Part shown: piece by piece, positions 23,295-31,221 of the stretch
Position numbering within the stretch: position 1 is the stretch's first letter
Layout of the letters: each line of letters opens with the position of its first letter
NCBI GenBank assembly: GCA_035944135.1
Contig: DASZBM010000002.1
Span: 1,116,001-1,180,000, forward strand
Direction of reading: 5' to 3'
DNA from: Acidobacteriaceae bacterium
Lineage (GTDB): Bacteria; Acidobacteriota; Terriglobia; Terriglobales; Acidobacteriaceae
DNA: 64,000 nt
Notes under the pieces: generated by a model
Seen by the model: only the letters and a program-made list of their open reading frames with translations
Told to the model about the DNA's origin: nothing
Database searches by the model: none
Position numbers and translations under genes: made by a program

Positions 23295-26123
23295 ATGCAC
23301 ACGTTTCATCGGCTCGCTCGGCTCCCGGCTATCTCCTCTCTGTTTCTGCTGTCGTGTCTCTCTTTCGCACAGAGTCCCGCTCCGCGCATCCGCGGCCCCA
23401 TCGAAGCCGCTCCGTCCGTCACCCTCGCAGGCTCGCTCGACCCGCACATCCGCACCGCCGATGACCTCGGCCCCCTCCCGCCCGACACACGCATCGCCGG
23501 CGTGACCCTTGTCTTCAACCGCAGCGCCGCGCAGCAGGCCGACCTCGACCAGCTCGTCGCCGGCCAAACCAACCCCGCGTCGCCCCTCTTCCATCATTGG
23601 CTCACTCCCGATGAGTTCGGCGCTCGCTTCAGCATCGCCGCCTCGGACATCGCCGCCGCCCAAACCTGGCTCCAGTCCCACGGCTTCACCATCGACGCCG
23701 TCTCACGCGACCGCATTACCTTCTCCGGCAACGCCGCCCAAATCCAGCAGGCCTTCGGCGCCGAGCTCCACCGCTTCCGCTCGACCACCGCCAACCAATC
23801 CGAGCTCCACTTCGCTCCCGCCGCCGACCTCTCGCTCCCTCCCGCGCTCGCGCCCGTCACCGCTGCCGTCCTCCATCTCTCCGACTTCCGGCCCAAACCC
23901 AGCGTCCGGCCGCATCCGGCGTATACCACGCGCTCCACCCAGAGCCACTTCCTCGATCCGCAGGACATCGGCAACATGTACGACATCTGGCCGCTGCTCG
24001 GAAGCGATAGCCTCACTGACGGCCAGGGTCTCGCCATCGTCGGTCAGTCCTTCGTCCAGACCGGGTACGGCTCCATGGTTTATGTCTTCGACACCTATCT
24101 CAGCGGCGACCGTCAGATCACTCCCGTACTCGTCCCAGGTTCGGGCGTAGAAGCGATCTTTGATGGCGACCTCGGCGAATCCGAAATCGACCTCGAATAC
24201 GGCAATGTCTTCGCCGGCGGCGCCAACATCTTTTTCGTCTACACCGGCTCCAGCGCCAATTACAGCGTCTTTGACGCGCTCTCCTACGCCATCACCCAGA
24301 ACATCGCTCCTGTTATCAGCATCAGCTATTCCGAGTGCGAGACACTTCTGAGCCCCAGCGACGCCCAGCAGTACAACGCCCTCCTCGATCAGGCAACCGC
24401 CCAGGGTCAGACCATCATCGCCGCCTCCGGTGATAGCGGGGCGACTTCTTGCGCCGCCTACAGCACCTCAAACGGTATTACCGCCGCGCAGCAGGAAGCC
24501 TTGGCCGTCGGCTTTCCCGCCAGCAGCCCGTATGTCACGTCCGTCGGTGGCACCCAGATGGCGCCCGCGACCTTCGCTCCCGGAACCAACTCCTATTGGA
24601 GTTCCGCATCTTCTTCCAGCGACAACATCCAGTCGCTGATCGGCTATGCGCCTGAGATTGTCTGGAACGAAAGCTCCCCGACACTGGGCATCGTTGCCTC
24701 GGGCGGCGGCAGCAGCTCCTTCTTTTCGCGGCCTGCGTGGCAGGCTGGCGTCCCGGGCATTCCTGCGGGCAGCTTCCGTCTCATACCTGACGTCGCCCTT
24801 CAAGCTTCCGTCGCCAATCCCGGCTACATCATCTGTTCGGATGACCCCTACATCGCCGGCCCGCATAACGACTGCGATAACAGCCTGCAATTCGGCAACT
24901 CTTATCTGCTCGACGGCGGCACCAGCTTCGCTGCTCCGATCTTCGCGGGAGCTCTCGTCGCTCTCAGCGGCTCCAAACACGCTTATGGCCTGGGCAATAT
25001 CAATCCCGTCCTGTACAGCCTGGCCGCGCAGCCTGCCATCTACAGCACGGCCTTCCACGACATCACCTCCGGCACAACCGCTTGTGGCTCGGGCGACGGC
25101 AACTGCGGAACGGCTGGCCAATCCAACTACGCCGCTGGCATCGGTTACGACCTCGCCACCGGCCTGGGCAGCGTCGACTTCGCCAGGCTCGCCGCCGCTT
25201 GGCCACCCACCCCCACCGCCAGCCTCATCCCTACCTACATCTCCTTCTCCGGCTCCGCGTCCTCTGTGAATCCCGGGGCGCCGCTGGCGCTCGAGATGAC
25301 CGTCTGGCCCATCAATCCCACGCCCTCCAGCACGCTGGCCACGGGAACCCTGTCGGTCGCTATCGACGGGCATGTCATCGCCTCCTCGCTTTCGCTGCCC
25401 ACCAGCTCCCTCAACGCCGGCGCTACCGTCACTGACACTGTTTCCTCGCCAACCACCGGCATAACGCACATCGTCACCGCGAAGTACTCCGGCGACGCAA
25501 CGCACGCTCCCGCCACATCCACCTTCGTCGTCACCGAGGGCTCGACCATCGCAACCGGCACCGTGACCATCTCGGCAGACAGTCTCAGCCTATCCGGCAA
25601 CAGCACCGGAACCACGCAGCTCACGATCACGCCATCCGGCGGCTACAACGGCATGCTCACCTGGTCCTCCAACTACAGCGGCGGCACAGAAGACATGGCC
25701 ATCTGCTATGTCGTCAAGGCTCCGCCAGTCAATGGTCCAACTACCGGGACCATCAACATCGGCGTGGGGACCGCCTGCAGCTCGCCCTCAGGCTCGATGG
25801 CTCCGTCCAGCGTGCAGCGATCCTCTCTACGCCAGGCAAACCAGCCGTCGCGCGGAGCACCCGCGGCAGCCACCTTCTTCGCGCTTCTTCTCTTTGGCAT
25901 GCTTCCAGCGCGGCGTGACCGGAAATTTCTGCCCACCCTCTGCACTGCCTTGCTCGCCGCCATCGTCGTCACGCTTATCGGCTGCGGCTCGGGGACCGGA
26001 GGTAGCGGAAGCGGAGGCGGCGGCAGCCCAACGCCGCAGGTCTACACCATCACGATCATGGCCAAGGACTCCGTAAACACCACCATCACGGCGTCCACCA
26101 ACTTCACTCTCACCGTCCAATAG
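23295..26123 (+). CDS. secreted S53 (sedolisin/kumamolisin-type) serine-carboxyl peptidase with Ig-like and C-terminal tail domains
   Basis: A 942-residue exported acid protease. The signal peptide is at about residues 10-26. An activation propeptide spans about 45-200 (HHWLTPDEFGARFS and the following motif). The S53 catalytic domain follows with Glu295 and Asp299 (GESEIDLEY), oxyanion Asp380 (ASGDSGATSC) and nucleophile Ser544 (GGTSFAAP). Ig-like beta repeats occupy roughly 640-855. The tail has a hydrophobic segment, an Arg cluster (LPARRDRK, 870-877), a second hydrophobic segment ending LIGCG (about 892-898), a Gly/Ser linker and a short beta domain ending FTLTVQ. The tail architecture recurs in the protein at 60111-62522. 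Confidence 0.9.
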   Translation: MHTFHRLARLPAISSLFLLSCLSFAQSPAPRIRGPIEAAPSVTLAGSLDPHIRTADDLGPLPPDTRIAGVTLVFNRSAAQQADLDQLVAGQTNPASPLFHHWLTPDEFGARFSIAASDIAAAQTWLQSHGFTIDAVSRDRITFSGNAAQIQQAFGAELHRFRSTTANQSELHFAPAADLSLPPALAPVTAAVLHLSDFRPKPSVRPHPAYTTRSTQSHFLDPQDIGNMYDIWPLLGSDSLTDGQGLAIVGQSFVQTGYGSMVYVFDTYLSGDRQITPVLVPGSGVEAIFDGDLGESEIDLEYGNVFAGGANIFFVYTGSSANYSVFDALSYAITQNIAPVISISYSECETLLSPSDAQQYNALLDQATAQGQTIIAASGDSGATSCAAYSTSNGITAAQQEALAVGFPASSPYVTSVGGTQMAPATFAPGTNSYWSSASSSSDNIQSLIGYAPEIVWNESSPTLGIVASGGGSSSFFSRPAWQAGVPGIPAGSFRLIPDVALQASVANPGYIICSDDPYIAGPHNDCDNSLQFGNSYLLDGGTSFAAPIFAGALVALSGSKHAYGLGNINPVLYSLAAQPAIYSTAFHDITSGTTACGSGDGNCGTAGQSNYAAGIGYDLATGLGSVDFARLAAAWPPTPTASLIPTYISFSGSASSVNPGAPLALEMTVWPINPTPSSTLATGTLSVAIDGHVIASSLSLPTSSLNAGATVTDTVSSPTTGITHIVTAKYSGDATHAPATSTFVVTEGSTIATGTVTISADSLSLSGNSTGTTQLTITPSGGYNGMLTWSSNYSGGTEDMAICYVVKAPPVNGPTTGTINIGVGTACSSPSGSMAPSSVQRSSLRQANQPSRGAPAAATFFALLLFGMLPARRDRKFLPTLCTALLAAIVVTLIGCGSGTGGSGSGGGGSPTPQVYTITIMAKDSVNTTITASTNFTLTVQ

Positions 26124-26137
26124 CGTGGAGAAAAGGC

Positions 26138-26210
26138 CATCATCCTGAGCGAACGATAAAAGCCGGTCATCCTGAGCGGAGCGCGTAGTCGAAGGACCCG
26201 AAGGACCTGA
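26138..26210. repeat. dispersed GTCATCCTGAGCG repeats, copies 2a and 2b
   Basis: A truncated copy ATCATCCTGAGCGAA (26138-26152) is followed by a fuller one starting GTCATCCTGAGCGGAGCGC at 26166 and running through TCGAAGGACC to about 26207. Confidence 0.72.
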
Positions 26211-26354
26211 TCGCGCCACATCCGCGCCACCGGTTTCACGAGGACCGGCCGCTTGACAAACACCGGCCCCACCAACCCCTCCTCACGCGCCTCCTCGTCC
26301 TTCCGCCCAGCCGGAACGCTCCTGAAGTCCAGACCTAAAGTCTCTTCTTCGAAG

Positions 26355-26393
26355 ACTTTGCACAAAAAAGTACGGGGGAGGGGGTATCCGACG
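26355..26393. promoter_or_regulatory. G-rich element shared with the gmhA leader, copy 1
   Basis: The core is TTTGCACAAAAAAGTACGGG followed by GGAGGGGGTATCCG, about 50 bases upstream of the dehydrogenase start. A closely similar block lies at 50498-50536. Its function is unknown. On the opposite strand, GCAAAGTCTTCGAAGAAGAG lies next to it and resembles part of the same repeat family. Confidence 0.45.
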
Positions 26394-26443
26394 CACGCCT
26401 CCGCTACTCTAATCCTCGGACAAGAAAACCAGAGGCTGCATTC

Positions 26444-28051
26444 ATGAACACCGTTGCACTTCCGCCCTTCCGTAACGAGCCCTTCACCGACTTCTCCGCG
26501 CCTGACAACCGCCGCTCCATGCTCGACGCCCTCGCCCGCGTCCGCTCCGAGCTCGGCCGCACCTATGACCTCGTCCTCGGCGGCCGTCCGACCCAGACCG
26601 GCGCTCGCTTCACCTCCACCAACCCCGCCCGCCCCTCCCAGGTCATCGCCACCCACTTCGCCGCCGGCCCCTCTGAGGTCGAAACCGCCATCGATGCCGC
26701 GACCGCCGCGTTCACTACCTGGTCACGCCGCCCCGCCTCGGAACGCGTCGAAATCCTCCTCCGCGCCGCGCAGCTGATCCGCGAGCGCCACCTCGACTTC
26801 TGCGCGTGGCTTACCTTCGAGGTCGGCAAGAACTGGGCCGAGGCCGACGCCGACGTCGGCGAGTGCATCGACTTCCTGGAGTTCTACGCGCGCCAGGCCC
26901 TCCAGCTCGACGCCGCCACAACGCCAATCCAGTACCCAGGCGAGCGCAACATCCTCCGCTACGTTCCCCTCGGCGTCGGCGCCGTGATCCCGCCCTGGAA
27001 CTTCCCGTTCGCCATCATGGCCGGCATGACAGCAGCCTCCGTCGTAACAGGCAACACCGTCGTGCTCAAGCCTTCGCCCGACGCGCCCACCATCGCCGCG
27101 CGCTTCGTCTCAATCCTCACCGAAGCCGGCCTGCCTGATGGCGTCGTCAATCTCCTGCAGGGCGGTCCCGAACCCGGCCGCCTTCTCGTCGAAAGCCCGA
27201 AGGTCCACTTCATCGCCTTCACCGGATCGAAGAAGGTCGGTCTCGAGATCCACGAGCGCGCCGCACGCACGCAGCCTGGCCAGCGCTTCATCAAGCGCAC
27301 CATCCTCGAAATGGGCGGCAAGGACGCGATCGTAGTCTCCGCCGACGCGGACGTCGATGCCGCAGTCGAAGGCGTCGTCGCTTCGGCCTTCGGCTTCAAC
27401 GGCCAGAAGTGCTCTGCCTGCTCACGCGCGATCGTCGAAGCACCCATCTACGACGCCTTCAACGAGCGCCTCCGCGATCGCGTCGAGCAGCTCAAGACCG
27501 GCGACCCCGCCGACAACGCCCCCACCGGACCCGTCATCAACAAGGCCGCCTACGATCGCGTGTTGAACTACATCGCTCTCGGTCAGCAGGAAGGCAAGCT
27601 GCTTGCCGGCGGCGCCCCTGCAACCAACGACGGCAACGGCTATTTCATCCAGCCCACCGTCTTCCGTGACGTCGCCCCGAACGCCCGCATCGCGCAGGAA
27701 GAGATCTTCGGCCCGGTCCTCGCCGTAATCCGCGCCGACAACTTCGACGATGCCCTCGAGATCGCGAACGACACGGAGTACGGCCTCACCGGCGCCATTT
27801 ACTCCCGCGACCGCGACAAGCTAAACCGTGCGTCCCGCGAGTTTCACGTCGGCAATCTGTACCTGAACCGCAAGTGCACTGGAGCGATGGTGGGAGCGCA
27901 TCCGTTCGGCGGCTTCAACATGAGCGGCACCGACTCCAAGGCCGGCGGACCGGACTACCTTCTGCTCTTCACGCAGGCCAAATCCATCGCGGAGAAAAAG
28001 GGCTTCGTCTCCGAAGCCGCCGAGGAACAGGAACAGCGCATGGGCCTATAA
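26444..28051 (+). CDS. pruA: L-glutamate gamma-semialdehyde (1-pyrroline-5-carboxylate) dehydrogenase
   Basis: A 535-residue aldehyde dehydrogenase of the P5C dehydrogenase (RocA/PruA) type. Catalytic Cys323 is in GFNGQKCSACSRAIV, the general-base Glu289 in LEMGGKDA, and the NAD-binding FTGSKKVG is at about 259-266. Other family markers are PWNFPFAIMAGM and the C-terminal GAMVGAHPFGGFNMSGTDSK. It oxidises glutamate semialdehyde to glutamate in proline and arginine catabolism. No proline dehydrogenase gene is adjacent; in bacteria with monofunctional enzymes it is often elsewhere. Confidence 0.93.
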   Translation: MNTVALPPFRNEPFTDFSAPDNRRSMLDALARVRSELGRTYDLVLGGRPTQTGARFTSTNPARPSQVIATHFAAGPSEVETAIDAATAAFTTWSRRPASERVEILLRAAQLIRERHLDFCAWLTFEVGKNWAEADADVGECIDFLEFYARQALQLDAATTPIQYPGERNILRYVPLGVGAVIPPWNFPFAIMAGMTAASVVTGNTVVLKPSPDAPTIAARFVSILTEAGLPDGVVNLLQGGPEPGRLLVESPKVHFIAFTGSKKVGLEIHERAARTQPGQRFIKRTILEMGGKDAIVVSADADVDAAVEGVVASAFGFNGQKCSACSRAIVEAPIYDAFNERLRDRVEQLKTGDPADNAPTGPVINKAAYDRVLNYIALGQQEGKLLAGGAPATNDGNGYFIQPTVFRDVAPNARIAQEEIFGPVLAVIRADNFDDALEIANDTEYGLTGAIYSRDRDKLNRASREFHVGNLYLNRKCTGAMVGAHPFGGFNMSGTDSKAGGPDYLLLFTQAKSIAEKKGFVSEAAEEQEQRMGL

Positions 28052-28090
28052 GCCTTCATGCGCCGTTCTTCTGAAACACTATTTCACTGA

Positions 28091-28110
28091 GTCCGGGCTG
28101 AAGCCCGGAC
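28091..28110. repeat. GGCTnnAGCC-core hairpin, copy 3
   Basis: GTCCGGGCT-ga-AGCCCGGAC is a perfect nine-base stem with a two-base loop. It lies between the convergent ends of pruA and the LuxR-type gene and may act as a bidirectional transcription stop, although no T-run follows on either strand. Confidence 0.7.
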
Positions 28111-28123
28111 CTAACTCGCCAGC

Positions 28124-28780
28124 TTACGCGCTGCGGACCAGCTTCTCGCGCACGCGCTCCGCCGCCTCGGCCAGTGCCCGATGGTGGATCGTGAACAGCG
28201 CCAGCTCCAGACGGTCGCTGACGCCCGTCTTGTCGTAGATGCTGCGCAGGTAGTTCTTCACCACCTGCTCCTTGGTCCCGAGCTGCAGTGCGATTTCCTT
28301 GTTCTTCGAACCCTCGGCGATCAGTGCGACAATCTGCAGTTCCTTGGGCGTCAGCCGCTCGAGCACATTCGTGCCCACCCGATCCGGCGACGGCATCGTC
28401 TTCAGGTTCGCGCGCTGCACGCTGCGCTGTCCGGCCGCCACACGCAGCAGGCAGTCGACCAGCTGTGGAGCGGCCACGGAGCGCAGCACCGTTCCCTCCA
28501 CGCGCGCGACGTATGCATCATCCAGCGTGGCCCCATGTTCCAGGATCACTACCGACCTGCTGCCGGCCTGCTCTATCCAGTCCAGCAACTCGTTCATGTC
28601 CGGCGCAAAGCTCGAAGGATAGATCACAATGGACTTCCGAAGGCTGCCAACTGCTTCCTTCAGACGTTCATAGTCCGGGCACTGCGCGACTACCTGCAGG
28701 TTTCGCTCCTGGCCGAGCACACGGGCTACGCCCGCGCGAAAGATCGCCTGGTTATCTGCAAGAATTACTTGATGGGCCAA
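28124..28780 (-). CDS. LuxR-family DNA-binding protein with degenerate receiver domain
   Basis: A 218-residue protein built like a NarL/FixJ response regulator. The N-terminal receiver-like domain covers about residues 1-120. A linker and a C-terminal LuxR helix-turn-helix (about 140-200) follow, with LTPKELQIVALIAEGSKNKE and VVKNYLRSIYDKTGVSDRLE. The first acidic residue (Asp9 in ILADNQAIFRAG) remains. The strand that normally ends in the phosphorylated Asp reads SIVIYPSSF (about 50-58), with no Asp. It is therefore probably not controlled by phosphorylation and no kinase gene is adjacent. Its target is unknown. Confidence 0.85.
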   Translation of the reverse strand: MAHQVILADNQAIFRAGVARVLGQERNLQVVAQCPDYERLKEAVGSLRKSIVIYPSSFAPDMNELLDWIEQAGSRSVVILEHGATLDDAYVARVEGTVLRSVAAPQLVDCLLRVAAGQRSVQRANLKTMPSPDRVGTNVLERLTPKELQIVALIAEGSKNKEIALQLGTKEQVVKNYLRSIYDKTGVSDRLELALFTIHHRALAEAAERVREKLVRSA

Positions 28781-28998
28781 AGGGTTCTCCTGGCGGCCGT
28801 GATGTCGCGATCTGATGCGAACCTCACTCCTGCTCGATCAGAAATCAGGGGGAACCTGAGGAGGAATACCACAAATCTGTCAGAACGTCCCCTGAACCTC
28901 ATTGCGCCGGTAGCCCCAGGTCGTACATCCAATTGCCCTTATACGTTATTCGCAGCACGACCCGTACAGCTGCCCAGATCTAGGATACCCTGTACGCG

Positions 28999-29427
28999 AT
29001 GAGTCCGCTTCGACCTTTCCACATTGCCTTTCCCGTCGACGACCTCGCCGCCGCTCGCCATTTCTACGGCACCGTCCTGGGCTGCCCGGAGGGCCGCAGC
29101 GCGGACCAGTGGATCGATTTCGATCTCTTCGGTCACCAGATCGTCGCGCATCACAAGCCCCGCCCCGCCGGCACCGACGCCCCCCACAGCAATCCGGTCG
29201 ATGGCCACGACGTCCCCATTCCCCACTTCGGCGTCGTCCTCACTCAAACCGACTGGGAAGCCCTGGCAGAACGTGTCCGCGCCGCGGGAGTGAAATTCAT
29301 CATCGAACCCTATACACGTTTCAAAGGCGAGGTGGGCGAGCAGTCTACAATGTTCTTCCTCGACGCCGCAGGAAATGCTCTCGAATTCAAGGCCTTCTCC
29401 GATCTCTCGCAGCTCTTCGCAAAATAG
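28999..29427 (+). CDS. VOC-fold (glyoxalase/dioxygenase-like) protein
   Basis: A 142-residue single-domain vicinal-oxygen-chelate protein. Likely metal ligands are His8 ([10 protein letters not shown]), the His in PHFGVVL near residue 76 and the Glu in GNALEFKAF near 131. The strand-helix arrangement of [16 protein letters not shown] is typical. The substrate is unknown; such proteins range from lyases to resistance proteins. It is followed 28 bases later by an acetyltransferase gene on the same strand, and the two may be co-transcribed. Confidence 0.85.
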   Translation: MSPLRPFHIAFPVDDLAAARHFYGTVLGCPEGRSADQWIDFDLFGHQIVAHHKPRPAGTDAPHSNPVDGHDVPIPHFGVVLTQTDWEALAERVRAAGVKFIIEPYTRFKGEVGEQSTMFFLDAAGNALEFKAFSDLSQLFAK

Positions 29428-29455
29428 ATCACAGCCACACAGACAGAAAGACGTC

Positions 29456-29953
29456 ATGAGCGCATTCGCTGTCGCCACGCCCGCTGCTGAAGAAGTTCTG
29501 TATCGTCCCGCCACACCTCTCGACGCCTCCGCCATGGCGCAGCTGCGCTCCGAGCACTGGGGCAACGCGCCTGACTGGGAACACACGATTGCTGCTTATC
29601 TAAGCGGCGAACATCATCCCCGGCACGCGCTGCTGCCACGCGTCGCCATCGTCGCGGAACTTGATGGCCAGATCATCGGCTTCATCGCTGGCCATCTCAC
29701 ACGGCGTCACCAATGCGAGGGCGAGCTGCAGTGGATCAACGTCTCCGCCGATCATCGCGGCCTGGGCATCGCTGCTCAGCTTCTCCGCGAACTCGCGGAT
29801 TGGTTTGCGTCGAACAACGCTCGCCGCATTTGCCTCGACGTGCGCCCGCGCAACACAGAGGCGCGTGCGTTTTACGCGCGCCATGGCGCCCAACAGCTCA
29901 ACGACCACTGGATGGTTTGGAACGACATCGCCGGCGCCCTCTCTGACCTATGA
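29456..29953 (+). CDS. GNAT family N-acetyltransferase
   Basis: A 165-residue acetyltransferase. The acetyl-CoA loop is in NVSADHRGLGIAAQLL (the R/H-x-x-G-x-G/A pattern), and the usual C-terminal motif is RPRNTEARAFYARHGAQQL. An in-frame ATG at 29375 lies within the VOC gene and is less likely. The downstream hydrolase gene begins within its last four bases (ATGA), so the two are coupled. The acyl acceptor is unknown. Confidence 0.88.
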   Translation: MSAFAVATPAAEEVLYRPATPLDASAMAQLRSEHWGNAPDWEHTIAAYLSGEHHPRHALLPRVAIVAELDGQIIGFIAGHLTRRHQCEGELQWINVSADHRGLGIAAQLLRELADWFASNNARRICLDVRPRNTEARAFYARHGAQQLNDHWMVWNDIAGALSDL

Positions 29954-31149
29954 GAACGGCCGCTGCCGCTCTCGCTCTCTTCCTCGCGGCATCGGCATCG
30001 GCGCAACTGCTGTATCGCATCGATGGAACCACACTGTCTGCGGACAGCGCACACGCCATCGCCGACGCTGAACTCGCTCGCGATCATGTGACCGGCGCGC
30101 AGATCGCTCTTCTTCACAACGGCCGCACTGTCTGGACCTACGCCTACGGCCTGCGCGACATCGAGCATCATCTCCCCATGACGCCCGACACCTACACCTG
30201 GGCCGCGTCCGTCACCAAGGCTGTCTTTGCCACCTGGGTCATGACACTCGTTGAGCAGCACCGCCTCGATCTCGACAAGCCCATCGCTGAGTACATGCCC
30301 GGCGGCCTCTCCGGCTACTACCACGACACCTCGCTGTTCACCGCGGACCCGCGCTATCGCCGCATTACACCGCGCATGCTGCTCTCGCACACATCCGGCC
30401 TCTGCAACTATGCCCCGGCCGACATGCCGGACGGCAAGCTGCGCATCCTGTTCGACCCCGGCACGCGCTACGCCTACTCCGGCGAAGGTCTCACGCTGCT
30501 TCAGTACGTCATCGAGCAGGCCATCACGCACGAGCCGCTCGAGACATCGATGCAACGCGATCTCTTCACTCCGCTCGCGATGAACACGACGAGCCTCATC
30601 TGGAACAATCGCTTTTTCGCCAACAACGCCGTGCGTTATGGCGCGTCCGGAAACTTTCTGAATTACACGCGCAAAGACCATGCGGGCGCGTCCGGATCAA
30701 TGGCCACCAGCGTCGACGATCTCTCCCGATTTCTCGAAGCGCTCTTCGCCAACCGCATCCTTCAACCGGCCAAACGCGAGCAGATGCTGACGCCGCAGAT
30801 CGCTATCCGCGCAGCGCACCAGTTCCCTACGCTCGATCCCGCAACCAGTGACGAAGGCCCCCTCGTCGGCCTGAGCTACGGCCTCGGCTGGGGTCTGCTC
30901 ACGCACACGAAGTACGGCCCCGCGTTCTTCAAAGAAGGCCACGGCGATGGCGCCGAGAACTACCTGATCTGCTTCACGCGCCATCAGGACTGCATGATTC
31001 TGCTCACCAACTCCGACAACGGAGAGCTCGCCTTCCGTCCGCTGCTTGAGCAACTCCTCGGCGACACCGTAACGCCGTGGACGTGGGAGAGCTACACGCG
31101 CGAGCAGATCTTGAATAATCCCGAGCATCATCCACAAACGCAACACTAG
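29950..31149 (+). CDS. secreted beta-lactamase-family serine hydrolase
   Basis: A 399-residue exported protein of the class C beta-lactamase/penicillin-binding-protein fold. The signal peptide is at about residues 1-18 (LAASASA). Nucleophile Ser87 with Lys90 is in ASVTK, the second motif YSG is at 176-178 and a third HGDG-type motif lies in KEGHGDGAENY. These proteins are usually esterases or D-peptidases rather than resistance enzymes. It is translationally coupled to the preceding acetyltransferase. A second member of the family lies immediately downstream. Confidence 0.9.
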   Translation: MRTAAAALALFLAASASAQLLYRIDGTTLSADSAHAIADAELARDHVTGAQIALLHNGRTVWTYAYGLRDIEHHLPMTPDTYTWAASVTKAVFATWVMTLVEQHRLDLDKPIAEYMPGGLSGYYHDTSLFTADPRYRRITPRMLLSHTSGLCNYAPADMPDGKLRILFDPGTRYAYSGEGLTLLQYVIEQAITHEPLETSMQRDLFTPLAMNTTSLIWNNRFFANNAVRYGASGNFLNYTRKDHAGASGSMATSVDDLSRFLEALFANRILQPAKREQMLTPQIAIRAAHQFPTLDPATSDEGPLVGLSYGLGWGLLTHTKYGPAFFKEGHGDGAENYLICFTRHQDCMILLTNSDNGELAFRPLLEQLLGDTVTPWTWESYTREQILNNPEHHPQTQH

Positions 31150-31221
31150 AACGGATTGATCGCAGAACCAGCGCACACTAGAAGCATTCGCTAAACTGTT
31201 GCGGTCTTCGGAGGATCCCGG

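Larger units (their letters stand above)
26124..26443. other. gene-free spacer with repeats before the P5C dehydrogenase gene
   Basis: This 320-base spacer contains two GTCATCCTGAGCG-type repeats near its left end (listed separately). On the right is a conserved-looking G-rich element at 26355-26393 that is shared with the gmhA leader. No credible gene was seen. Confidence 0.6.
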
